A DNA stretch of 64,000 bases from contig NZ_WWGH01000001.1 in the NCBI RefSeq assembly GCF_009865135.1, positions 1,860,001-1,924,000 on the forward strand, given 5' to 3'. Each line of letters starts with the position of its first letter. Position 1 is the stretch's first letter. The notes under the pieces were generated by a model that saw nothing but the letters and a program-made list of their open reading frames with translations, was not told the origin of the DNA and ran no database searches. Shown in pieces: positions 9,369-17,286 of the stretch. Origin of the DNA: Streptomyces sp. SID8374 (GTDB taxonomy: Bacteria; Actinomycetota; Actinomycetes; Streptomycetales; Streptomycetaceae). A program made the position numbers and the translations under genes.

Positions 9369-10769
9369 TCAGCCGTCCCGCACGATGACGGGGATCTCGT
9401 AACTCCCGTCGAGGACGGCGGCCCCCGGTGTGTACAGCCGCAGCATGGGCCGGAAGTCCCCGGCGGGGGCGGGGAGCCAGTTCGCCGCCCGGGCGGGGTC
9501 GGCGGGCCGGTCGTGGGAGAGGTACAGGGTGAGCGAGCCGTCGTCCGCGTGGACGAGACCGGGCGTACGGTCCCCGATCGAGTACCGGCCGGCCGGGTTC
9601 TCGACGAGGTAGTAGTCCGGGGTGCCGTACATCGTCACCGACCAGAACGACTCGACGGGCGGCGGCTCCGGGAAGCGCAGGACGTAGGAGTGCGCCCCGT
9701 TCAGCTGCCGCCCCTCGCTGTCCTGGAAGGTCTGCGCGTACACCGCCTCGTACCCGTGGTTCCCCCACAGCGCGACCCGGGCCGCCACCGCGCGGCCGAG
9801 GTAGGAGCCCTCCCGGTCGGCGGCCTTCCACCGGGGCGAGTCGACCGTGCCCACGCCGAAGTGGTCCAGGTTGTAGTCGAAGAGATGCGGGTTCGCGGCC
9901 CAGCTCCCCGGCTTCCCGCCCCCGCCGCCCGTCCCGGCGCGGCTGACCCCCTCGACCCGGGCGCGCCCCCGCTCCTGCCCCTTGACCAGCGCGTCGACGA
10001 GGGCCGGGTCGGCGGTGACGTACGGCGAGGGGCCCTCCTCCAGCAGCCCGAGCGGCTGGAACCGGTCCTGGTACGCCTGGTCGGCCGCGGACGGCGGGAA
10101 ATCGGCCATCCACACCCGCAGCTCCTCGAAGAAGCGCAGCTCCTCCGGTACGCCGGGCTCGGGCGCGGGCAGCCCGGTGCGGTGGGGCCTGCCGTCGAGA
10201 GGGGTGAGGGTGAGCCGCTCCTGGAGCGCCCGGACGCGCGGCAGGTCGTCGGGGCCGTCACAGGCGTTGCGCCCGGCGACGGTCACCACGGAGGTGGGCG
10301 CGTCGATGACCCCGCGTACGCCGTCGGGGACGCTGCCCGCCCAGCCGGGCGGCACGATCAGCCACTCGCCCTCGCCGGTACCGGTGGCCCGTCGGCCGAC
10401 GTACGCGAAGTTGTTCGTCCAGGCGTCGATGAACTGGAGCACGTGGTACGCGCCGCCGGTGTCGGGGACATGGAGGCGCAGCGGCCCGCCGGACAGGTCG
10501 AGTTGGGCGATGGAGTAGACGGTGTCGTTGTTGACGGAGACGAACTCCGTACGGTGGTCGGCGAGGTGCTCGGAGTGGGCGAACCGGTTGAAGGGGGTGG
10601 CCGCCATCCCTCCGAACCCCTGGTGGAGCGAGGTTCCGACCATGGAGAGGTCGTAGACCAGGGGGTATCCGTAGATGTACGCCTCGGCGGCGAGGTCCAC
10701 GAGATCCGTCCTGGTGCCGTCGGGCTCCGTGCCGGTGCTGTCGGTCCCCGTCCCGGTGCTGTCGGCCAC
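9369..10769 (-). CDS. DUF1254/DUF1214 domain protein
   Basis: 466 residues from a GTG at 10769, one base after the TGA of the upstream membrane-protein gene, so the two are translationally coupled. The N-terminal DUF1254 domain starts at AAEAYIYGYPLVYDLSM and includes NNDTVYSIAQLDL and VLQFIDAWTNNFAYVGRR. The C-terminal DUF1214 domain includes YVLRFPEPPPVESFWSVTMYG and PAGRYSIGDRTPGL. No signal peptide is seen. Family proteins are widespread and mostly uncharacterised. The N-terminal Thr/Gly/Asp repeat (TGTGTDSTGTEPDGT) is low complexity. Confidence 0.85.
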   Translation of the reverse strand: MADSTGTGTDSTGTEPDGTRTDLVDLAAEAYIYGYPLVYDLSMVGTSLHQGFGGMAATPFNRFAHSEHLADHRTEFVSVNNDTVYSIAQLDLSGGPLRLHVPDTGGAYHVLQFIDAWTNNFAYVGRRATGTGEGEWLIVPPGWAGSVPDGVRGVIDAPTSVVTVAGRNACDGPDDLPRVRALQERLTLTPLDGRPHRTGLPAPEPGVPEELRFFEELRVWMADFPPSAADQAYQDRFQPLGLLEEGPSPYVTADPALVDALVKGQERGRARVEGVSRAGTGGGGGKPGSWAANPHLFDYNLDHFGVGTVDSPRWKAADREGSYLGRAVAARVALWGNHGYEAVYAQTFQDSEGRQLNGAHSYVLRFPEPPPVESFWSVTMYGTPDYYLVENPAGRYSIGDRTPGLVHADDGSLTLYLSHDRPADPARAANWLPAPAGDFRPMLRLYTPGAAVLDGSYEIPVIVRDG

Positions 10770-10770
10770 G

Positions 10771-11220
10771 TCAGACCACCGGCTCGGAGCGGTCGGTGCA
10801 CAGGGCCCAGATGATGAAGATGTCGATGGCGATGGTGACGATGGCCCAGATCGGCGTGTACGGCAGCCACATGAAGTTGGCGATCAGGTTCAGGGCGACG
10901 AGGGCGATGCCCACGGCCCGGGCCCAGGTGGCGCCCTTGAGGATGCCCCAGCCGACGAAGATCAGGACGACGCCGAGGATGAGGTGGATCCACCCCCATG
11001 TGGTGACGTTGAACTTGAAGACGTAGTCGTCGACCGCCGCGTACACATCGTTGGTGGCGATGCCCGCGACCCCCTTGATCACCCCGAGGACACCGTCGAC
11101 GAGGAGCAGGAAACCGGCGAACAGCGTTCCGCCGCCGGCCCACGGGTTGACGGAGCCACTGTCCGAGGAGGACGCGGCGGGGCGGGAGGTGCCGGGCGTC
11201 GGTGTACTGGACTGGGACAT
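10771..11220 (-). CDS. DUF7144-like four-helix membrane protein
   Basis: 149 residues. A Ser/Thr/Pro-rich N-terminal tail is followed by four hydrophobic helices: GTLFAGFLLLVDGVLGVIKGV, TWGWIHLILGVVLIFVGWGIL, AVGIALVALNLIANFMWLPY and IVTIAIDIFIIWALC. The pattern W-G-W-I-H-L-I-L-G is typical of the small actinobacterial membrane family annotated DUF7144. It is the first gene of a two-gene operon with the DUF1254 protein. Its function is unknown. Confidence 0.78.
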   Translation of the reverse strand: MSQSSTPTPGTSRPAASSSDSGSVNPWAGGGTLFAGFLLLVDGVLGVIKGVAGIATNDVYAAVDDYVFKFNVTTWGWIHLILGVVLIFVGWGILKGATWARAVGIALVALNLIANFMWLPYTPIWAIVTIAIDIFIIWALCTDRSEPVV

Positions 11221-11375
11221 GCGGACTCCTTGGCCGGGGCAGACGCGGGCGCCTGCGGTCCTGACCTGCGCTGATGGTGCGTGCAGATCAGCTCCGACGT
11301 TCCCTGCGGCCGGTCCGGCCAGCCACTTGGACGCACCCGTTCGGGTGACGCCTCACGGGACCGCACCCAGGTGCT

Positions 11376-11609
11376 TCACGGGTTCACGGCCGGGCTCCAG
11401 GTGTCGAGGTCACCGCCGCGCCATTCGATCAGCCCCGGCCGGTCCAACTCGACGGCCTCGTCCGGCCCGGGGGCGAACCCCGCGGCCCGCAGCAGCGCGG
11501 CCACCTCGCCCCGCCCGTGCGCCAGCCCCACGATCTGCCCGTGCACGGTCACCCGCCGCGCTCCGGTGGCGGAGGGCGGGTGGACGATCACAGGTGGATG
11601 CGCGGCCAT
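11376..11609 (-). CDS. Small conserved hypothetical protein
   Basis: 77 residues from ATG 11609 with GGAG upstream. It is a compact, hydrophilic protein with ARRVTVHGQIVGLAHGRGEVAALLRAAG near the centre (positions about 11450-11550) and a C-terminal LIEWRGGDLDTW. I recognise no domain. It lies in the same orientation about 70 bp downstream of the GNAT gene and could be co-transcribed with it. Confidence 0.6.
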   Translation of the reverse strand: MAAHPPVIVHPPSATGARRVTVHGQIVGLAHGRGEVAALLRAAGFAPGPDEAVELDRPGLIEWRGGDLDTWSPAVNP

Positions 11610-11682
11610 GTCTCCACGGTGCCTTGGGGGTCGCGGGAGCGCATCCCGGGAGGAGACCGGTCGGGGGCCCGGAGGCGCGCCC

Positions 11683-12324
11683 CTACCGGCCGACCAGCAA
11701 CGCCTCCGAGCCCACCGGCCGGAACCCGGCGGCCTGGAACGCCCTGATGCTGCGCGCGTTGCCCGCGGCCTGCTGGGACCAGAGGGGCTCGCCGTCGGGC
11801 ACCAGATGGCGAGCGGCGGTGGCCAGGGCGCGGCCGAGGCCCCGGTGCCGGGCGTCCTCGTCCAGTTCGACGGCCACTTCCCAGCGCCCGGCCACGCCAC
11901 GCCCCAGGACCAGCACCCCGCCGTCGACCGCCCACATCCGCACCCCGTCACGCCTCCTGCGCGCGCTCACCACCCGGGGGTGAACCGGATCGGTGACCTC
12001 CCGCAGCTCCAGCGGAGGTTCACCGGGCAGAGCGGGCGCGACCGTGAGGAGGTCGATCGTGTCGGTGGTCCGTCCGGTCCGCTCCACGAACGCGTGCAGG
12101 AAGCCCGGGTGCATCGTGGCCGCCAGCGCATCGCAGTCGAGGGACGCCAGGGTCGCGCGGACCCACGCGGGGTCCTCGTCGGTGAACACCACCGAGTGCG
12201 CGGTGAAGGCGATCACGCCGCTGTCCCGCCCGCTCGGCGCCTCCACCACGGTGGTGCTCCCGTCGGGCGCCGGAAACCGGCCGCGCGCCGCCCCGTCCAG
12301 GATCTCCGCAAGGGTCTGCCCCAT
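11683..12324 (-). CDS. GNAT-family N-acetyltransferase
   Basis: 213 residues from ATG 12324 behind a GGGGAGGGG ribosome site. The C-terminal half has the GNAT fold: WEVAVELDEDARHRGLGRALATAARH carries the acetyl-CoA pyrophosphate loop (R-x-x-G-x-G/A), followed by PLWSQQAAGNARSIRAFQAAGFRPVGSEALL. The N-terminal half is less conserved and may recognise the acceptor. The substrate is unknown. Confidence 0.8.
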   Translation of the reverse strand: MGQTLAEILDGAARGRFPAPDGSTTVVEAPSGRDSGVIAFTAHSVVFTDEDPAWVRATLASLDCDALAATMHPGFLHAFVERTGRTTDTIDLLTVAPALPGEPPLELREVTDPVHPRVVSARRRRDGVRMWAVDGGVLVLGRGVAGRWEVAVELDEDARHRGLGRALATAARHLVPDGEPLWSQQAAGNARSIRAFQAAGFRPVGSEALLVGR

Positions 12325-12389
12325 GATCGTGCCCCTCCCCGTTCCGTCTTCCGCCCGACGGACGGCACCCGTCCTGCCGACCGCAACCC

Positions 12390-12782
12390 TCACATGCGAC
12401 GCTCCGCGCCCGCGCAGCCGACACAGGTCGTGGCCGCCGGCCGCACCTCCAGGCGAGCGGCCGGAATGGGCTCTCCGCACACCTCGCAGCGCCCGTAGTC
12501 CCCGTTCTCCAGCCGGTCCACGGCCAGGTCCAGCTCGGCCAGGTGCTCACGCGCCTGCGCCAGCAGGGCGGCGACATGGGCCCGCTCGAAAGCCGTACTG
12601 GACCCCTCGGGGTCATGCTCGTCGTCGACGGCCACCAGGGCGTTCGCCTCGACGATGGCCTCGAAGTCACGGCTCAGCGCCGCCATCCGCTCGCTCGTGT
12701 CCGCGTGATCGGCCATGAGCCGTCGCCGTACCGCCCGGTGCTCGGGCGGTACGTACGGATCATCGCCGGTGTTCTCGGTCAT
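12390..12782 (-). CDS. DksA/TraR-type zinc-finger protein
   Basis: 130 residues. A helical N-terminal region (LMADHADTSERMAALSRDFEAIVEAN ..., positions about 12630-12720) is followed by a coiled-coil AREHLAELDLAVDRLENGDYG and a C-terminal four-Cys zinc finger CEVCGEPIPAARLEVRPAATTCVGC. The order matches DksA/TraR proteins, which bind RNA polymerase through the secondary channel. The acidic tip expected in the coiled coil is not convincingly present, so a DksA-like activity is uncertain. Confidence 0.82.
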   Translation of the reverse strand: MTENTGDDPYVPPEHRAVRRRLMADHADTSERMAALSRDFEAIVEANALVAVDDEHDPEGSSTAFERAHVAALLAQAREHLAELDLAVDRLENGDYGRCEVCGEPIPAARLEVRPAATTCVGCAGAERRM

Positions 12783-12863
12783 CGACTCCACAACGCCGGA
12801 CCGGGAGCGGCCATTCCGGGCCACACCCCTACGGCCGTCCCCCAAGGTCCTCGCCGACGGTCG

Positions 12864-13109
12864 CTACGGACGCTCGCTGAAGCGGACGGACCACGCGTAA
12901 CCACTGAGGGTGTCGTGCGGGACCTGCCGGACCTCTCTGACCTGGCAGCCGTCGTGGGCGTACTTGAGCGCGAACCGGTCGAGACGCTGCGCGTCGGTCA
13001 GCTCCTCCATGGACAGCGGCGCCCCGATCACCAGGTCCTCGTGAAGGGTTACGTCGGTTGCGGAGCCGTCCGAACAGGCCGAGCAGTGATGCGTTCTGGG
13101 TAGGGCCAT
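12864..13109 (-). CDS. Small Cys-containing hypothetical protein
   Basis: About 81 residues if started at ATG 13109; the frame is open to 13148. It contains HHCSACSDGSATD near the N-terminus and DGCQVREVRQVPHDTLSGYAWSVRF at the end. The early CxxC could bind a metal, but no second pair is seen. It is the last chromosomal gene before the integrated element. Confidence 0.5.
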   Translation of the reverse strand: MALPRTHHCSACSDGSATDVTLHEDLVIGAPLSMEELTDAQRLDRFALKYAHDGCQVREVRQVPHDTLSGYAWSVRFSERP

Positions 13110-13200
13110 GCCCCCAGTGTGCGCCCCACCCGGGCACTCGCTCACCACGGCGGCCCGGCGGACGGGAAAAGAGGCGGTGGGAGTCCGCCGCGCACATGCG

Positions 13201-13229
13201 AAGGCCCCGACCGTGACGGTCGGGGCCTT
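13201..13229. terminator. Terminator hairpin next to attL
   Basis: A perfect 12-bp stem (AAGGCCCCGACC with its complement) around a GTGAC loop. It lies 12 bp outside attL and would have terminated the tRNA-Val transcript before the element inserted. Confidence 0.85.
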
Positions 13230-13241
13230 GGCACTTCACAC

Positions 13242-13285
13242 GGTGGGCGCGGACGGTTTCGAACCGCCGACATCTGCTTTGTAAG
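13242..13285. repeat. attL (44-bp duplicate of the tRNA-Val 3' half)
   Basis: Identical to 25910-25953. It runs from the CCA end through the T arm to the anticodon loop and breaks off at GTAAG, after which the sequences diverge. The remnant cannot form a tRNA because the 5' half is missing. Confidence 0.92.
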
Positions 13286-13380
13286 TTCGAACACGCGAGT
13301 GGCTGGGGGATGCAACTGGAGGAAACTCTGAGCAGTTGCGATCTATGACAGGCCGTGCCCGTGCGCTGAAGTCTGCTGCG

Positions 13381-13403
13381 GTTGATGTCAATTGTCGATG
13401 TCA
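13381..13403 (+). promoter_or_regulatory. Paired GATGTCA repeats near attL (candidate Int/Xis arm sites)
   Basis: GTTGATGTCA starts at 13381; GATGTCA occurs at 13384 and 13397, 13 bp apart. The same pair with the same spacing and orientation lies inside the right end. The rest of 13286-13578 shows no gene. Confidence 0.5.
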
Positions 13404-13578
13404 GGAGCACCTGCGGCACCAAGACTGACCTACGACCTAGGCTCGCAAACCTGAGCACCGCTTTGCGATTCAGGGGTCAACGGGGCCGAGATTGTGGTTC
13501 CCTGGCGGCGTGATCGACGCAGAGTTCCCCACGTGGGTACGTGAAGCCAGAAGCGGCCGACGAGCCGGCAGCGCAGCC

Positions 13579-14190
13579 ATGCGCACGAAATTGCCCGATT
13601 CGCCATATTTTGGGGTAGAGATTGCTGATTGGTCGGACGTAACGCGGAGTCTCCTCGCGGCGCAGCCACTCAGTGGTGAGACCCTCGTCAACGCAGTGCT
13701 CTCATCGTGGGACTCCATCTTTGAGTCACGGCTAGGAAGTGGATTTCACATCGGCCGAGAAATTGAGCCGACGCCACAAATCATGGGATTCTTCCTTCAC
13801 GCGCTTATCCCTCTTGAACTCGCCAAGGGCGATCCTGGCTGGCGGGCCGACTTGGACTCAAGCGAAAAGGATCTCGTCTACGTACCAGATCAGAGTTTTT
13901 CTATTGAAATCAAAACCTCGTCCCATAAGGATCAAATTTTCGGAAACCGTAGTTTCGGCGTCGATAATCCGGGAAGAGGAAAAAAGGCCAAGGATGGCTA
14001 CTACGTGGCTGTCAATTTCGAAAAGTGGAGCGATGCACGCGGGAGACTACCCCGCATTAGGCTGATTCGCTACGGGTGGCTGGACCACACGGATTGGGTA
14101 GCTCAAAGATCCCAGACAGGGCAGCAATCGTCACTGCCCGCCGTTGTAGCTAACAATCAGCTTCTCACGATATACCCTCGGGAGATTTAA
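13579..14190 (+). CDS. ScaI-family type II restriction endonuclease
   Basis: About 203 residues from ATG 13579; the frame extends upstream to a TTG at 13492 with a GTG at 13510, and no start has a good ribosome site. The sequence resembles ScaI-family endonucleases (ScaI cuts AGTACT): SPYFG at the start, PTPQIMGFFLHALIPLE, then KDLVYVPDQSFSIEIKTSSH, which supplies a PD-(D/E)xK-like D...ExK core, followed by DQIFGNRSFGVDNPGRGK, GYYVAVNFEKW, IRLIRYGWLDHTDW and TGQQSSL. Codon use is markedly more AT-rich than the neighbouring genes. It converges on a methyltransferase gene 43 bp away. The family call rests on recalled motifs. Confidence 0.8.
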   Translation: MRTKLPDSPYFGVEIADWSDVTRSLLAAQPLSGETLVNAVLSSWDSIFESRLGSGFHIGREIEPTPQIMGFFLHALIPLELAKGDPGWRADLDSSEKDLVYVPDQSFSIEIKTSSHKDQIFGNRSFGVDNPGRGKKAKDGYYVAVNFEKWSDARGRLPRIRLIRYGWLDHTDWVAQRSQTGQQSSLPAVVANNQLLTIYPREI

Positions 14191-14195
14191 GCCGC

Positions 14196-14225
14196 GCCCC
14201 CAACTCGTTAATTCGAGTTGGGGGC
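14196..14225. terminator. Bidirectional terminator between endonuclease and methyltransferase
   Basis: A perfect 12-bp stem GCCCCCAACTCG / CGAGTTGGGGGC around a TTAATT loop, placed between the two convergent stop codons. Confidence 0.85.
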
Positions 14226-14232
14226 TTACTTA

Positions 14233-15072
14233 TTAGAAGAGAGAAGGAGCGCCCGACTCTAGTCGACTCGCTGCAATATCGAGGTAGTCTTCTCGCATTT
14301 CAATGCCTACACTACAGCGGCCTTGCGCGCGAGCTACAACTGCCGTTGTCCCCGAGCCAAGAAATGGGTCGAACACTAGACCATCCGACGGGCTGCAGGC
14401 CTTAATAATGCGCTCAATTACAGCAACGGGAAATTGGGCCGGGTGCGCGGTGCGCTCGACGCTCGAACGCTTAGCCCCCGACGTAACCTTCGGGAACTGC
14501 CACACGTCGGTGGGATTCTTTCCCAGTGGATTGCACTTAAGTTTCCCGTTCTTCTTTTGATTAGGATACTTGACGTTCGGGTCTCGCACAGAGTCAAGAT
14601 CGAAATAGTAGTTCTCGGGGTCTCTTACATACCAGAGGAACTTTTCATTCCGAGGAGAGAAAGACTTCCGCGAAGCGACTCCGGCACCGTAATTCCAAAC
14701 AACTTCCTGGATCATGTAGAAAGGGCTCTTATTCCACAGGAGGTAGGGAATTGGAACAGCTTTCCCCTGGCCAGGCACCGGAATATACCCTACATTAAGC
14801 CAAAATGCCCCGCCCTCGCGAGTAACCTCGTGTACATGCGTCATCCACGCTTCACACCATGAAACATAACCATCAACGGTCAGTACATTTTCGTACTCTT
14901 TGCCGATGTTGTAGGGAGGGCTGGTCACGGTGAGATCGAAGATCTGAGAGGGAATTGATTTCAGGAGATCCAGGCTGTCACCGTGATACAGAAGAGTATC
15001 CGAAGCCTCGTAATACGGCTCCCCTAGGGCCTTTTTGATCTCAGCCAGCCTGGTGTCCACAGCTTTTCCCAT
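14233..15072 (-). CDS. Type II DNA methyltransferase (N4-cytosine/N6-adenine, beta class)
   Basis: 279 residues. The catalytic motif TSPPYN (about residues 50-55) precedes the AdoMet motif FDPFLGSGTT (about 234-243), an order typical of beta-class amino-methyltransferases. A Ser in SPPY is commonest in m4C enzymes, fitting a ScaI-type partner whose known methyltransferase is m4C. Between them lie FWLNVGYIPVPGQGK, KFLWYVRDP and HPAQFPVAVIERII. It is convergent with the ScaI-like gene and shares its lower GC, so the two were probably acquired together. It would protect host and element DNA from cleavage. Confidence 0.85.
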   Translation of the reverse strand: MGKAVDTRLAEIKKALGEPYYEASDTLLYHGDSLDLLKSIPSQIFDLTVTSPPYNIGKEYENVLTVDGYVSWCEAWMTHVHEVTREGGAFWLNVGYIPVPGQGKAVPIPYLLWNKSPFYMIQEVVWNYGAGVASRKSFSPRNEKFLWYVRDPENYYFDLDSVRDPNVKYPNQKKNGKLKCNPLGKNPTDVWQFPKVTSGAKRSSVERTAHPAQFPVAVIERIIKACSPSDGLVFDPFLGSGTTAVVARAQGRCSVGIEMREDYLDIAASRLESGAPSLF

Positions 15073-15241
15073 CCACTGGAAAATTAAGGAGATAATGCGC
15101 TACGCAGCATGGAACTATATCACGCTTGCTGCACGAAGTTTTTCGAACCTTTCGAAAAGGTAGACGCTTTTTGATCAAGCAAACCAGTGCGCCACCCGCC
15201 GCTGAGTCCCCGTCAAGTGACGCGCCACCAAGGCCCATCCC

Positions 15242-15393
15242 GGCTCCCATCCCGTCCGCCTTCGACCCACACGTCGTGGAGCGGTCGTGGTTCAGGGCGT
15301 CAAGGTGGAGCGCGCCACTGTACGAACGACCTTGACGCCCTGGGCCGCGACTGCTCGGCTCTGCCTGGGTCGAAGGTGGTCGGGATGGGAGCC
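15242..15393. repeat. Large imperfect inverted repeat (65-bp arms, 22-bp loop)
   Basis: Arm 15242-15306 and arm 15329-15393 are imperfect reverse complements of equal length. The inner CAGGGCGTCAAGGT / ACCTTGACGCCCTG, a central CCTTCGACCCA and the outer GGCTCCCATCCCG match perfectly. No protein-coding gene is convincing in 15073-15755. Possible roles are an origin or transfer structure, a structured RNA, or an immobile miniature element. Confidence 0.85.
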
Positions 15394-15755
15394 ACCACGA
15401 CGCTCGCCCCGCTCCGGCCGGCACTCGCGAACGGCGCCCCGTCCATCCCGGAGTCTGAGCGCCCCCGCCGGAGGCATCCTCTTGAAGCGCGGGCTCGGTT
15501 CTCGACTCATGCCCCCGGGCCTATCCAGTTGTGGGCGCGCGTCGGCGGCGGCAGCGCCGAGCGGGCCGAAGGCAGGAGCGCGGGCGCAGCCAGAGCCGGG
15601 AAGCGCGCCCGGCGGAGCGGAGCGCAGCCGGGTGCCTTGATGAGGTAGAGAAACCTGTAACAACCCTGCATGGCTCGACAGCTAGGCGACCTTGTGGCGT
15701 TGGGTTCGCTCCTGCTCCTATGGGGGCCTGGTGTACCTGATCGGTGGGGGCGAGC

Positions 15756-16595
15756 ATGGTTGCGTTACGGGTGTCGGAGTGGAAGCGGCACGGTCTGGAT
15801 CGGCTCTACGTGAACGCACCCGATGGCAAAGCTGTTGCGTGGTTCGACAGGCGCACGGGACACATTGAGGTCGTTGACGAGATGCTGCGACAGCAGATCT
15901 TGGAAGCCTTGACCCCGTACATGATCCGGTCGGCCGCTTCGGCTAGTGGTGCTGCATCGACGCTGCGGACTCCCCCACCCTCCGACTACGACCTAGCTTC
16001 ACGTCGTCCTGGCCAGGCGTTGAGAGACAAGATCAGGGCAGATTGCCCGAGCCTGATCCAACGCTCTCTCGCGTGGGCGTTGCGTCGCCCCGAGAATGCA
16101 TCCTGGAGGACGGGACTACGTGGCGAACGCATAGTCAGTCGCGAGCTGACACGACTCCGCCGGCACGGCTGGCGCACACTTCACTCCATACCGCTGTCCC
16201 CAACATGGGATATCGATCATCTGCTCATTGGGCCTGGCGGAGTCTTCTCGATCAACACGAAGCACCACCGTGGCAAGACCGTATGGGTCGGTGACCATGT
16301 CGCCCGGATCAATCACGGGAAGGGTCGGCCCTACCCTCGTAGCAGTCGGCGTGAGGCAGCCGTCGTCAAGAAGGTGCTCCATCGCGGGTGCGGGTTCGCA
16401 GTCGAAGTGGCCCCCGTGCTTGTCTTCGTCAAGCCAGCCAAACTTACCGTGCAACCCTCATTGCAAGACGTGCGGGCCATCGAGAATCGAGAACTGTCCG
16501 CACTGAGCCCTCTGACTGGTGTTTTGAGTCCGGAACAAGTCGACGCTGTGTATGCCGTGGCTCGCGATCAGCGTTCCTGGACTGACGCAGTCTGA
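15756..16595 (+). CDS. NERD-domain protein (nuclease-related)
   Basis: About 279 residues from ATG 15756 with a GGTGGGGG ribosome site. The C-terminal half is a NERD domain: GLRGERIVSRELTRLRRHGWRTLHSIPL, then WDIDHLLIGPGGVFSINTKHH with the Asp and the N-x-K (usually D/E-x-K) of a PD-(D/E)xK-like fold, then KTVWVGDHVARI. The normal acidic residue of ExK is Asn here (INTKH), so nuclease activity is doubtful. NERD proteins are common AICE cargo. The N-terminal 110 residues are not recognised. Confidence 0.8.
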   Translation: MVALRVSEWKRHGLDRLYVNAPDGKAVAWFDRRTGHIEVVDEMLRQQILEALTPYMIRSAASASGAASTLRTPPPSDYDLASRRPGQALRDKIRADCPSLIQRSLAWALRRPENASWRTGLRGERIVSRELTRLRRHGWRTLHSIPLSPTWDIDHLLIGPGGVFSINTKHHRGKTVWVGDHVARINHGKGRPYPRSSRREAAVVKKVLHRGCGFAVEVAPVLVFVKPAKLTVQPSLQDVRAIENRELSALSPLTGVLSPEQVDAVYAVARDQRSWTDAV

Positions 16596-16632
16596 CGGAA
16601 CGGCCTCCAGCATGACTCCTGATGGGGCCGCG

Positions 16633-17286
16633 TCAGTCAGAAGGGAGGAGTCGGCTCGTGAACCCTGCTAGACACAGGCGCTCATAAGCTTCCAGCACAT
16701 CGCCCGGGACCGGCTCGTGAATCATGAACCCCTGGGCCGGATAGATGAGCAACCGCTGGAGTGCGCCCACAAGCATGTCAATCACCAGACGGGCGTCCCC
16801 GATCGAGTCCACGTACTGGCTCAGCGACATTGGAGACGACGCGCTGACGATCTCGACCTCGGGCCAGAGCTTGCGCGCCGTGGCGTACGCACGCCTTTCC
16901 TCGTACGGCTTGCTGATCAACAGAACGCTCGACACCTCGACCCGGGCCTCTTCGAGCACAGCCTTAGAGAAGCGAATGTTCTCGCCGGTGTTGCGCGCTT
17001 TCGGCTCAACGAGCACGGCAGATGCGGGAACACCCAGCTCCAGGGCTCTTTCCCTGTAGTGGACCGCTTCGCCGCGCGGCATGCGCTCCCGAGTCGTGGG
17101 GCTGCTCGCTCCGGTGAACAAGAGCAGTGGAACTGTGCCCTTGTGGTACGCGGCCACCGCTGTGTCTGCCACACCTAGGTCGTGGCTGCCCAGCCCGATC
17201 GCCACCGAGCACGGACGAAGCGCGTGCCCCATCTGGTGGTAGTCCCACAGGACCCGCGTATCGCCCCACACCTGCTCTGAGATCAT
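16633..17286 (-). CDS. YdcF/SanA-like (DUF218) protein
   Basis: About 217 residues from ATG 17286, which shares one base with the TGA of the GntR gene (TGATG), so the two are translationally coupled. The DUF218 fold shows in AIGLGSHDLGVADTAVAAYH, LLLFTGASSPTTRERMPRGEAVHY, VLVEPKARNTGENIRFSKAVL and VLLISKPYEERRAYATA. No membrane segment is present, so it is a soluble YdcF-type rather than an SanA/ElyC-type protein. Pairing with a GntR repressor is a recurring AICE arrangement; the role is unknown. Confidence 0.8.
   Translation of the reverse strand: MISEQVWGDTRVLWDYHQMGHALRPCSVAIGLGSHDLGVADTAVAAYHKGTVPLLLFTGASSPTTRERMPRGEAVHYRERALELGVPASAVLVEPKARNTGENIRFSKAVLEEARVEVSSVLLISKPYEERRAYATARKLWPEVEIVSASSPMSLSQYVDSIGDARLVIDMLVGALQRLLIYPAQGFMIHEPVPGDVLEAYERLCLAGFTSRLLPSD

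Noticed and set aside
13242..13300. A second tRNA gene at attL
   Set aside because: Only the 3' half from the anticodon loop is present; acceptor 5' strand and D arm are absent.
15126..15757. Several open frames in the inverted-repeat region
   Set aside because: Compositionally biased, no ribosome sites, and they run through the palindrome and its flanks in all frames.
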